From contig CP141143.1 of NCBI GenBank assembly GCA_035235625.1, positions 912,501 to 976,500 of the forward strand: a DNA stretch of 64,000 nt. The letters are read 5' to 3'. Under the pieces are notes generated by a model, which saw only the letters and a list, made by a program, of their open reading frames with translations, was not told the DNA's origin and did no database searches. Each line of letters opens with the position of its first letter. Position 1 is the stretch's first letter. Made by a program: the position numbers and the translations under genes. Of this stretch, positions 1 through 11,016 are shown piece after piece. Source of the DNA: Saururus chinensis. Taxonomy: Eukaryota > Streptophyta > Magnoliopsida > Piperales > Saururaceae.

Positions 1-128
1 CTTATTATGAATTTTTTTGTAGTCACTAGAATAATTAGATATAAAATATGTGAATAAGAGTTATCATAACTCTGGTTACTAGTTCAGTTTTTTGTGGCTT
101 ATTATAAGAAAAATTTTATATAACTATC

Positions 129-1248
129 AAAATAATGGAGAGAGAAAAATATTTACCAATACGATGTTCCTTTTCACTAACTAGGCGCTAACACCTGCGT
201 GATTTTTTTTAATATTTTTTTTAATTTCATCCTTTAGAATGATGAAATCAGTACACTTAAATTAATACAATGTACTAACTTTGTTCTTCCAAATGACGAA
301 ATTAATAATAAATTAATTTTTTCTCTCTTTTATCTCTCTCGCTCCACTCTCTATTCACTCTCTCTCTTCTTTCTATTCTCTCTCTCTCTTCTCTCTTTCG
401 GTTATTTCTCTTCTCTCTCTCATCTTTCTCCTTTCTCTCTCCTCTCTTCTAAAGGGCAAAATCATGAAAAATTTTAAAAAAATATTATTTTTGTCATTCA
501 CAAATATATTTTATTTTATTTTAAATTTAATATTTTAATATATAATATATAAATAAGAAAAAATTAAATTAAAATTTTCTACTTTCTCCCCACTTCTCAG
601 AGCTAGGGCTCATGTCATGCATACGAGAGAGAGATAGGAAGAAAGAAAGTGAAAGTGAAAGAGAAAGAAGAGAGGACAGAGAAAAGAGAAAAGAGAAAGT
701 GTAGAGAGAGAGTAAAGAGAGAGAATAAGAGAGATAGCCAAAAGAGAGAGGAGAGAGATTGAATAGAAATATAGAGAGGAGAGAGTGAATAGAGAGAGTG
801 TGTGAAGAGAGAGAAAGAGGAGAGAGAGACATTGCCGAAAGAAAGAATTAATAGAGAGAGAAGAGAGAGCGAACATAGGAGAGAGTGAATAAAGAGAGAG
901 TGTGTGTGAATAGAGAGAGGGGAGAGTGAAGAGAAAGAAGAGAGAAAGAGAGAGAGAGAGAGAGAGAGGAGCGAGAGAGAATGAAGAGATAGTAGAGAGA
1001 AGAGGGGACAAAATTATCTCCTTATTGATTTTATCCTTCTAAATGACGAAATCAATACATTACATTAATTTCATCTTTTAAAAGCACGAAATTATATTGA
1101 TTTCGTCCTTTAAATCACAAATCAATATATTATATTGAATTTTTCCTCTTTAAGAATAAAATTAAAAAATAAATTTTAAAAAAGTCACGGAGGCACTTGC
1201 GAAAAGAAATACCGTATTGGTAAATATTTTTCTCTTAATGTTATTTTG
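129..1248. mobile_element. Foldback/TIR element, non-autonomous, with CT- and GA-rich arms
   Basis: The two ends are inverted copies: about 75 bp at the left (129-205, containing GAGAAAAATATTTACCAATAC) matches the reverse complement of the right end (1170-1248). Inside, a CT-rich block (about 320-450) faces a long GA-rich block (about 620-1010), so the interior can also pair. No coding capacity is seen; serine/leucine-rich ORFs across the GA block are low-complexity artefacts. Short segments resembling 'aaatgacgaaatcaat' recur on both sides. No clear target duplication was found, so the exact ends and superfamily are uncertain. Confidence 0.6.
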
Positions 1249-2389
1249 GTAATTATTATTTTTAATATTATATATATAACTATATTTATTATATGGGATA
1301 TTTGAATAACATTAGTTAAATTGTTTGTGACAAATGAATTTTTTTTGTTGGGTATTTATTGACTCTTATTTTAACCATGGATTTTAAAATAATATTTACA
1401 ACTTTAATAGAATAAAATTATATTTATTATATATTTTTTTATTTTTGTAATGTTGGTGTGATTCTCTAAATTAATATAGATTTTTATAGAAAAAAATGAT
1501 GTTGGTTGTAAATGGGATTCGAGCTCAATTTGAACACAGGTTGAGTTGCTATAATATGTTTTCGAGCTCGAGTCGAGTTTTGAGATTTTAGCCGAACCGA
1601 ACTCGAGTCAGGCATCAAGCTGTTCAATCGAGCTCGAGCTGAGCTCGAACCGAGCTTTCAGAAATCGAGCTCGAGTCAAAAAACCTAAAAACTCGGTTCG
1701 ACTCAGCTCATTAGCACCCTTACTTGGAGCCCCTACTATCACTCAACACCGTGTTGTAGCATTTGTCGATCCTTTTGGAGGTATCATTTTAGGGTCCGGG
1801 ATCAGCTAACAACTTATTATTTGGTTGACTTTTGAGGTGTTTGTTGTGTTTATCCTTTGTTGATGTATGTTATATTTGGAAATTTTGTGCACTGATTAGC
1901 TTATAATAACCTTTCTTTGTCGTAGCAAACTTTGATTGTCTCTCATTTTAACGAAAATTTTTTAATAAAAAAATAATATTTTTACTTCACTTTTTTTAAG
2001 TTTCTGAACTAGAAAAAGTGAACCTCTAGTGTAGCTTCTTTATTCAATTAATGAGTGGCTGGAGTAAACTTTTAATATAAAAAATTAAAATAAAAATATC
2101 AGATTCCCTTTAACAAAAGAGGTCTAAGTATACGTGACGGTGTAAGGCTGTGAAGGTGGAAGGGCACACAGAGTTTGTGTTCGGAAATGTAACATCATGT
2201 CATCCATCTTATGGAGTTATATAAATCAGGAATTTAATAGCCAATTGTCAGTATTATTTTTTTTAGATGTTCCAGAGTTATTTTTTAGTGGCTTGAGCTA
2301 AAAGGTTACAAAAAAACGAAGCATGCAGTGTAATTTAGATATGTAATAAAGTAGCAATAGTTGTCTCCTACTTTCAAGTAATGCATAAA
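1249..2389. other. Intergenic, AT-rich, with a CGAGCTCGAG-type degenerate repeat
   Basis: No gene is seen. At 1500-1720 there are many overlapping variants of 'cgagctcgag' and 'gaaccgagc', a short-motif degenerate repeat common in plant intergenic DNA. The remainder is AT-rich and unassigned. Confidence 0.5.
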
Positions 2390-2714
2390 ATGACTTTATG
2401 CACGTATAAACCTTCACATATAACATGAATTATCTAAATAATTATTTTTTTATTTTTTTTAATTTCAACAAGTCACTATTTTTCATTTTCATTACCTCTA
2501 CCGCCACCCGTTCCACCACTTCCACCAAAATCTTTGTCGTCTTTGCCACCGATTATATTTTATCCGATTTTGTCTTCACCTTTTGTGTCACCATCAGTTT
2601 CTCTTTTTCCCCTCTTTTACCACCTCCTCCTCTCCTCCCCCTATTCTTTCTCCTCCTGTTCCTCTTCCCTCCCTCCTCTCCTCCTCTTGCTCTCTCTCCT
2701 CTATCCTCCTCCTC

Positions 2715-3645
2715 CTCTCCTCTATCCTCCTCCCAATTTCCTCCTTAGTCGCATCCTCTTCCTCCCTGTTGGAATATGAAAAGATTAGTTACAAACTAGT
2801 CAGTGGAGTAATTAAAATTTTAATTTTTTTATTTACAAACTCAAATCTTAAAAATAAACTCTTAAACATGTTAAACTACTCAAAATCAAGAGAAGGTTTT
2901 ATTTATACTTGATTCTAAGTTTTTTCTAATGTTAACCCAAATGTCATACTGGGTCAACAATTAACAGATAATAATCAGATTTGTTACAATAAAATGGATT
3001 TAAGATAACGTTATGAGTAGCAATACCTCCTTAATATATTTGTGAACTATCTTAACAAATTGCATAGATAAAATATAAATAAAGCAAATTTTAGACATAT
3101 GACTATCAATTGTTGGTTGTCATAACGGCCGAGGCCAGAGACCACCTTCTTTTTAGCGCCAACAGCGAAAATTGCCTTCTCCGGCGCCACCAATCTTTTA
3201 CTAATGCGTGACAGTTAACAACCAAGACATTTGATAGCCGATAATCGACAGTAATATGTCTAAAATTTGCTTTATTTTTATTTTATTTGTGTAGTTTGTA
3301 ATAATGCTTCATTGTAAATACTAAGGTAGACATTGTTATTCATAATGTTCTCTTATATCTCATTTATTGTAATAAAATATGATTATCGAATATTGGATGT
3401 CAACTGTGAGTATGAGATTTGAGTTAGCATTGGACAAAGCTCATAATCAAATACAAATAAAATTGACTCTTTCTTTTGAGTAGTTTAACATATTTATGGG
3501 TTAATTTTTAAATATTTGAGATTTTAAATAAAAGATTAAAGTTTTAATCACTCCACTAGCCAGTTTATACTTGGTCTTATTAAATTCCAACTTGGAGGAA
3601 GAGCAGGTGACCGAGGAGGAAAATGGGAAGAGGATAGAGAAAAGG
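2715..3645. repeat. Near-palindrome with ~415-bp arms and ~85-bp loop
   Basis: The left arm (about 2715-3130) and right arm (about 3215-3645) are inverted copies with scattered mismatches. Diagnostic pairs are 'aaagcaaattttagacatat' near the centre (left) with its complement at about 3253-3272, and 'gttaaactactcaaaa' at 2870 with its complement near 3477. The loop is the only GC-rich part, containing 'ccggcgccaccaa'. Such a structure could be transcribed into a long hairpin; there is no ORF. Confidence 0.6.
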
Positions 3646-4886
3646 GGAGGAGGGGGAGAGAGAGAAAAATATGAGGGAGGGATGATAGGGCTGCCAATGG
3701 TACTCGTGCTACCATTCTACTGTTTGTATTGTACCGTTAAAAAGTAAAATAGTATGGTCAAATTTATTCAATGGGTAAATAAGATGATGATTTTATCCAA
3801 CTGTTATCTAAATGGAACTTAATGGAAAAAGTTCTTCCATACCCGTTTATCAGTTACTTATTTGTCATATTTAAAAATTATACATATATATACTTATTAG
3901 TCTTGAGTAGTTTAATTTCAAAAGAGATTGGCTTATGGTATTTTACAATAATTTTTATGTCATGATTCACCACGGTGATTTATTCAATGAAAGATGTCAT
4001 TCAAATCCCAAACATTTACTAAATTAATTTAACTACTTATAACCATTCACTATAGTTGTTACAAGCTGTTACTTATAAGATGATTTGCTCTTTCTAGCAT
4101 TTTATATCTAAGTGTATTTTTTATAAAAGAATATTCATTTACAATATATATTTTATATTCTTTTAAACTCACTTCACTTCGATGTTCCTATTTGGTTGCT
4201 TTGTATAATTTTTCTAGTTTCATTAGGTCATGGTTGATCTTTAATTATACATGTTAAAATCTTAACTAGCTACATAGACACTTTGTTCAAAATATTTTTG
4301 CAACTCTCAAGTTTTGCTTTGATAATTTAAACACATGAGTTTATTTTATAATTAAACTTATGGAGTGTTTGTTTGTGTAAGAAAATGATTGGTAGGTTTG
4401 AAGTATGAATGTTGAGTTAACTCTATTCTACTCGTGGTTAAACTCAAGTTAGCTCAAATCAAAGCTTAAATTTGGGATAATAAAACCAAACTCTTGTCTA
4501 ACCCATCTTGAACTAGCTTGGTTTGAGTGTTGGATAGCTTAACTTTGGATGAGTGGTGTAGATGTTTTATTTTGAGATTTTGTATATGTTAGTTGGAATC
4601 ATGATTATGTTACAAATCATGTTTATATATGAGATTGCAATATTTGGAATGATTTAGTTATTAAAGTAGATTAGATTTGACAAGTTTTGAATGAACAAAC
4701 AGGTTTAAGTGAAATTTTAAATAGGTTTAAGTAAAAAAAATTTCTAAAATATGTGGGGCCTTATTCAAAAAATTTTAGGTGACGGTGTCATCATCCAGTT
4801 AACCCGGGTTGACCCAGCCGAGCTACTAATCTAAGTTAGGGTATTGGTTGTGTTTTAAAACATTGCTCAAAGGAGACACTAACGGA

Positions 4887-4888
<2 letters not shown>

Positions 4889-4978
<90 letters not shown>
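4889..4978. repeat. (AT)n microsatellite
   Basis: An uninterrupted AT dinucleotide tract of about 90 bp. ORFs reading Tyr-Ile repeats across it are artefacts. Confidence 0.97.
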
Positions 4979-4981
<3 letters not shown>

Positions 4982-5202
4982 TACATGTGGTCTCATTCTT
5001 GCCTGTAATACACCTTTGAAGACAATTAAATGTAAGAAGGCAATTATTATTCTTCTCACATTTTAGATTCTTCTAAAATAGGGAATAGATGGTAGTAAAT
5101 AATCATTAGAAACAAAGTAGTTTTATTATGTATATATGCGTAATATATGTATCCATTTATGTTCCATGTTTAATAATTATAATTTATTTGCAATAATTAT
5201 AA

Positions 5203-6467
5203 GAACGCGGCTATTTCCCCCCAAAATTCACTCAGGCCCCGCCCCCCCCCACACTTTACACACCCCACATAAAATACTGATTTTACTTCCCTACACCCCA
5301 CTATCAACCTAACATATATTTTTACTCAAGACGCCCCAACCCCCCCATTCGGACTGTACCTCTCACCTTTGTCTTGTCCATTTCCGTCCACTATCCTCTG
5401 GTGAAATATCCTCTCCTCTGGTGATATCCCCTCCCCTCTCCTCCATCCCCTCCCCTCCGTCCCCTCTCCTCCGGTGAAGTGCCCTCCCCTCCCCTGCCTT
5501 CCTGTCTTGTCTCCTCCCCTCCCCTCTAGGCCCGCCCTGTCTATTCGCCTCACCTTCTGGACGAGTTTTTGCGGGGGGAGGTCACCGTCAAATTGGGAAT
5601 AATCTTACGGGGACATACGTTTCCATATACATGCATTGAATTTGGTGAGGGGTACCCCCCGCGATACAACTTCCAGAAGATTTTAGAGGATTTTAAAAGC
5701 TTTTGGACGAGTTCTTGCAGGGAGAGGTCACCAACAAATTGGGAATAATTTTGCGGGGACACACGTCCCTATATGAATGCATTGAATGTGGCAGGGGGTA
5801 CCCTCCGCTAGACAATTTCCATAAGATTTTCGCATCCATTAAACCTTTTGAACAAGTTTTGGCGAGGAGAGGTCACCGACATATTTGGAAGAAATTGATG
5901 GGGACATTTAGTCCCCGTATAAATCAGTTTGTAATGGCGGGTGGTAGCCCTTGTCATGAGTTCTGGTGGAATGATGCTTTGAAAACTTCGCGAACGTTAA
6001 AGTTCAGTTAGCCATGGCACACTGTGAACCCAAATTCTAATCGTTGAATGCCCAGAAAATCAATAAAGATGACTTGCTAATCATCCAAATGAAGGATTTT
6101 TTTTATTTTGATTTTGATGGGAGGCAGCGATTTCTAAGTGCATGCACAGTAATTGGGAGGGACGACCATTACAGGGAGGAAGATGGGAGAAACACCTATA
6201 ATCGCTGTTCTTTTCATGCATGGAGAAGCAATTAGGAGGGACAACCCTTATAGGCAGGGAGGAAGAGGGAGAGACATTACCTTGTAGAACTTCGGCGCTG
6301 ACAACCTTCTTGCTGTTGGCTAGAAGTTCATGGGTTTTTTCTTTTTCTTTTTTGACTGGGGTGCCTCATAAGAATAGGGTGAGGGGTGTTGAGTAATAAA
6401 AAAAATGCTCATATATTTCTTATTTGGGGGGCCCTGAGTGAATTTTGGGGGAGAAATAGCCACGTTC
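5203..6467. mobile_element. Mutator-like (MULE) non-autonomous element with 9-bp target duplication
   Basis: The ends are inverted repeats of about 40 bp: GAACGCGGCTATTTCC at the left and GGAAATAGCC-like GAAATAGCCACGTTC at the right, each followed inward by the matching 'aaaattcactcaggg' block. It is flanked by TAATTATAA (5194-5202) and TAACTATAA (6468-6476), a 9-bp direct repeat with one mismatch; 9 bp is the duplication length of the Mutator superfamily. The inside is GC-rich compared with the surroundings and carries three tandem units of about 146 bp (5555-5965). No transposase is seen, so it would depend on an autonomous partner. Assignment to Mutator rests on duplication length and TIR size. 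Confidence 0.75.
5555..5965. repeat. Three diverged ~146-bp tandem units inside the MULE
   Basis: Units start near 5558, 5704 and 5849. Each begins with 'tggacgag(t)tttgc' or a variant, then 'gaggtcaccg', 'attgggaataat', 'ggggacata' and 'gggtaccc'. The third copy is the most diverged. Spacing between starts is 146 and 145 bp. Confidence 0.75.
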
Positions 6468-7142
6468 TAACTATAAATAATAATAATAATAATGATGTTA
6501 GTTTTTTTATCTTAGCAATGTCTAATTAAGTAAATAAAAAATATTTATTTTAGCCTTTTTAGCACCTTTAGAAAAATGTAATGGATAATGATTATCCGAT
6601 TAACCGACCGATTATTAGTATAAGGAACGGTCATGAAAATACTTATACCGTTTACTTAATAGAATGGTTATAAATAAAGTTTTGGAAAATAATTATACTA
6701 ATAGAATATGTTATACTGTAATCGTATCGTTTCATTGGTAACCCTAAGAGGGAGGGAGAAAGAATAAGAGGATGAGGATAGTGGTAGAAAAGGGCAGAAG
6801 AGGAAGTAGATGTGGCGAAGAAAGTAAAGATGAAATCAAATGAAATAGAGTTAGTGACGAAAAGTTGAAGACGATGAAGTTAGTAGTAGAAGTAACAGAA
6901 CCAATGGTAGAGCCAAAGCTAAACATAATAGAAATGAAAAATAGTAATTTTGTTAAGTTAAAAGAAAAAATAAAAAAATAAGTATTTTAAATAATTTATG
7001 TCACATGTGTAAAGGTTTATGCATACATAATATTATTTTTTTATATATAATTTTTATAAAAAATACTATATTATATTATAGAGCCATTTTGACTGTATTT
7101 TATTAGCCGCATATTTCGATTCGAACCAATCCGTCGCCAGAG

Positions 7143-7285
7143 TAATGCTAACGTGACATCCAAAAAGCAACGTCAAAAGTCTACTTCATCTTCCCATCAT
7201 CGTTAAAATGGGTCCTACTCATCAACAGTAATAGAAAGATGAAGTAGACTTTTGACGTTGCTTTTAGACGTCACGCAAGTATTTT
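7143..7285. mobile_element. Hairpin MITE
   Basis: A 50-bp left arm (7143-7192) and right arm (7236-7285) are inverted copies; the inner 31 bases, including 'caacgtcaaaagtctacttc', match almost perfectly. The loop is about 43 bp. No coding capacity; target duplication not resolved. Confidence 0.65.
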
Positions 7286-7289
7286 TCCG

Positions 7290-9050
7290 GAATAAAATAA
7301 AAACAAAGCCCTTGCATCCATAAGCCTTGCGTCACCATGATACATGTGCTTTTCCCAGTCCGATCTAACGTGACCGTGGACCCTTGGCCGACCCAACGTG
7401 TCAACCATATTTTTTTCAGGGCAAAGTAGAACCTAGCCCGAGTTGCGGTGCTGCAACGATGGGTCCAGCAGTCTACACCGTGATGAGTCATGATTATCTT
7501 TCAATTATACTTTCCAGTGAGGTGAACTTACTAATCTACCATTATTTTTTATGTTTATACTTACCGTGAGCCGAACGCACATAGAATATTTATTTTTAAG
7601 GATTAGTACACATATATAAATATATTAATTAAATAAAAGCTCCATATATATTTCTTATATTCGGCTTAGAAATATAAAAAACGTTTTTCTCCCAATAGTG
7701 CCAAGTTTAAGTTGGGATTTGGCCATTTGAGAAGACACAAAAGTGGGTCCTGTAAAGCTTGACAACGGGAGAAATGAGCCCTCCTATCCAAAAAAACAAA
7801 AAAAAAAACAGAGAGAGATTGAGACCGTACAACTGACGCGATCATGACATCTATCTATCGGGGTACTGATTTTTAGATCAACTACAAAGGGAAAAAGCGT
7901 TGGCATGGATGGGCACTTGCCCTCTTGTCGCCTATGGGGGAAAACAGCGGGAGGGAAGCTCTTGCATTAGAGATGCCATTTGGGTAAAAACCCACCTACT
8001 TAGATATTAATGGCTTATATTTAATTTAAATATTTAAGTCGAATTTAAGTTTTAAATAGTTCAATCTATTTCAACTTGATTAAGGTTATAAATATAAAAT
8101 TTTTATATTTTTATTTGTGTTTTGATAATAACTCATATATACATATTTTATTGGATAAGAGATAAAACTAAATATAATTTAAAAACTTATATTTTTCATA
8201 ATTAAGTAGTTTTTTATTGAAAAAATTTGATCGATCATGTTTACGTTATTATTCTTAAAGAATAATGAGGTCAAATTTGGTCAAACCTGACTCCATAGTA
8301 TCACTATCTAACATGAATATTCTACCGGATAGATTTGGATCGGGTTTTGATAAAGCCAAATTTATTATCATTTAAAAGATTTTAATTTATATTGTAATTA
8401 TTAAATTTATTTTAGATCCCCTTAGGTTGAATCGGGTATAAGTTCCTTTCAAGCATAATTTTTTATTTTATCACGTAGGTTGAAACATATTATGTCTGGT
8501 TTGAGTTATAACTTAATAGTAATTTTTATAAAATTTATTTAAAAAATTAATTTATAGTAATTTATATTAATAATTAATTTATCTATAAAAAAATTATAGC
8601 TTACCCATGTAAAGTTCAGGATGGATTGGGTAAAACCCAAATCTGACCCGTCTTACTCTTTGGGTAAAATTTTAAAACACGAACCCAATCCATTTATGAT
8701 ATAAATAAAACTGAACCCGATATATGAAGTAGGAATAGGATCCCCCCCTAAAAAAAAGATAACCATCCCGGCATACCTAAGCATGACCTCATCAGGTAAT
8801 CAGAATCCGCGGATTTCATTGAAGAATGAAGGAAAACTGCAGGAAGTCGACCAAAAGCAAGTGGAATATGGGGCGGGTTTCCCCGGTGTGATTGACCGCC
8901 ATGGCCATCGGCTTATGTATCCACTCAACTTTGTGTTTGAATTAGCCCAAAGGTCAAAAGGCTCGATCCATGTCCGACAATGTTTTATTTGTGGAATACA
9001 CCAACTTTAATTAAATACACATAATTAATTAAGGCCGCTCTAGCTACTTT
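7290..9050. other. Intergenic with degenerate 'acccgaaccc' repeat
   Basis: No gene is recognised. From about 7980 to 8720 the DNA is a degenerate repeat built from 'gggttt', 'aacccaa' and 'gacccg' motifs separated by AT-rich spacers; the same family returns at 11540-11850 and 12240-12620. A 75-codon ORF at 8783-9010 has no recognisable domain and lies just upstream of the pirin gene. Confidence 0.45.
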
Positions 9051-9052
9051 TG

Positions 9053-9060
9053 CTATAAAT
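9053..9060 (+). promoter_or_regulatory. Probable TATA box of the pirin gene
   Basis: CTATAAAT lies about 125 bp upstream of the chosen start codon, a usual distance for a plant TATA box with a short leader. Position-based inference only. Confidence 0.5.
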
Positions 9061-9182
9061 TCATCACCATTGACTCCACTCGTTCTCCACCTTGTATATT
9101 ATTAGCTGAATCGCCATAATTATTAAGCTCTATTTCCTTATCGTTAATCCTTCTTCTTTGTTGCTGTTATAATCATTCGACC

Positions 9183-11016
9183 ATGTCTGACGCACTGCGT
9201 CACTCTCCCATCCTCAATCCCCGCCTCGTCGTCAGAAAGTTTCTTGCCCGGCCCCAACATGAAGGAGATGGAGCGATTGTTCGAAGAAGCATCGGAAGGT
9301 GATCAGCTTACGTTTCAAACTACTCCTAATGATTAAGAGACGGATGTAACTGGTATTTATGTCAATCTCCCTGTTTATATATCGTCTGCCCGAATCATTA
9401 TGTCCTCTGAACTTTCAGGTTCGAATTAAAGCACTTCGATCCCTTTCTGGTTTTGGATGAATTTACAGGTGAGTTTTTGTTTTTCTTCTTGTTTCTTCCT
9501 TGACATATGAGTCAACGCTCCCATGCATATGTATATAAATAAGAGCTGATTGAATACCTTTTGCGTTTGCTGCTGAAAATAATACTCATGCAAATGAATG
9601 TTCTGCTCAGTTGACGCTCCTGCTGGATTTCCAGACCATCCACACAGAGGTAGAAGATGAATCTTCCAGTGACCTCTGCATTTTATATCGTTAATAGTTC
9701 ATGTTAGAGAGACCGTTTTTTTTTCTTTCCTTCAATTAAATGGTTGCAGGTGAATGAAAATTTGACTGCTGTTTCCTGTTTAATGGACCCTTTTTCTCCA
9801 GGCTTCGAGACGGTGACTTACATGTTGCAGGTGCGCATCAAAATTCGTTTTGAATGAGGAAACCACGCTTTATAGGGGCATGATCACCGGAGGCTAGTTG
9901 TTAGGCATCTATTCTGGCGGATGGCTGCTGCTGTTTGAAGTTTGAACGGCCACACTGGGACCGGGTTCAGATCCGAATCACGTTTCACCTCGTGTGCCCC
10001 CTTTTTACGACGGGAACGACAACGTGAATAAGGCAGCTGGAGGGTGGCCCCGCTCCTACAAATTTGATTTTGTTCTTGAAAATTAAATTTTGAGACAAGT
10101 CGGTGGCGGTCGACGATTTTCTAATTAGCTAGCATTCCTTTTAATTAGTGAAAAATGATGATCACTGAGTCTTTGATTGGCTGCTGATCATTAGGGAGCT
10201 ATAACCCACCAAGACTTCTCAGGCAACCGGGGCACCATTAAAGCCGGAGATGTACAGTGGATGACTGCCGGGAAAGGAATCGTTCACTCGGAAATGCCTG
10301 CCAGTCAAGGAACTCAGAGGGGTCTCCAACTCTGGATCAATCTCTCTTCCCACCACAAAATGTGAGATACATATAATGTTTTCCCCTACCTAGTGCCTGA
10401 AAAACATGCATTCACATACTGTCAACACTATCAGCTATGGCATCATTATGATCTTATGAATTGTGGGCGTTTTATTGGGGACATGGGGGTTCGTCCGTGA
10501 AAATTTGTTTGCAGGATGGATCCCGAGTATCAAGAGGTGCAGAACAAAGATATTGCAAGAGTTGAGATGGACGGGGTTGGAGTCAGAATCATAGCGGGGC
10601 AGGCCATGGGCTCGGAGTCGCCCGTGCATACCAGAACTCCCACTCTGTATTTGGACTTTACCCTCCAGCCGAAAGCCCACCTGCGCCACCCCGTCCCTCC
10701 CACTTGGAACGTCTTTATTTATGTCCTTGACGGCGAGGGTGTCTTCGGGAGCCCCCCGTCACATGTGGCGACGACGGCTCATCACCTTCTTTTGCTGGGC
10801 CCTGGCGATGGCATAGAAGCATTGAACAATTCGCCCAAGCCACTTCGGTTCATACTCGTTGGGGGCAGACCACTAAAGGAGCCGGTGGTTCAGTTTGGGC
10901 CGTTTGTGATGAACACGGAGGAAGAGATCGACCAGACGATTGAGGATTTCCAGAACTGCGCCAATGGCTTCGAGAAGGCCAAACACTGGACATCATCTCA
11001 AGCCTTGGCTGTCTAA
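9183..11016 (+). CDS. Pirin-like bicupin protein, six exons
   Basis: Exons 9183-9298, 9419-9468, 9611-9649, 9802-9830, 10195-10361 and 10515-11016 join in frame to 300 aa, the usual pirin length; all introns are GT-AG. The N-terminal cupin holds the metal site: FPDHPHRGFE (His65, His67) and GIVHSEMP (His109, Glu111), matching the four iron ligands of the family. The C-terminal cupin follows (TRTPTLYLDF, HHLLLLGPGDG, GPFVMNTEEEIDQ). Plant pirins are nuclear/cytosolic; Arabidopsis PRN1 binds the G-protein alpha subunit GPA1 and PRN2 affects lignin, and pirins can have quercetinase activity. Which paralogue this is cannot be told. The start Met fits because it precedes the family block RLVVRKFLARPQHEGDGAIV. 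It looks intact. Confidence 0.93.

Larger units (their letters stand above)
2390..7030. mobile_element. Composite region bounded by inverted segments
   Basis: About 360 bp at 2390-2760 reappears in inverted, diverged form at about 6735-7030: both contain the 'gcataaacctttacac'-like block, a T-rich run and a long C/T-rich tract. This suggests the termini of one large element, later filled by other insertions (the palindrome at 2715-3645 and the Mutator-like element at 5203-6467). No transposase is recognisable. The stretch 3650-4880 is AT-rich and holds nothing recognised. The pairing was judged by eye and the borders are approximate. Confidence 0.45.

Noticed and set aside
569-1011. Ser/Leu-rich ORFs on the minus strand
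   Set aside because: They are translations of the GA-rich repeat arm of the foldback element, with no domain.
4826-5059. Tyr-Ile repeat ORF on the minus strand
   Set aside because: Translation of the AT microsatellite; similar ORFs at 14336-14536 and 50051-50375 were rejected for the same reason.
5326-6011. ORFs inside the Mutator-like element
   Set aside because: They follow the tandem units, not a transposase family, and occur on both strands.
8783-9010. 75-codon ORF upstream of the pirin gene
   Set aside because: No recognisable domain and no promoter; it precedes the likely TATA box of the pirin gene.
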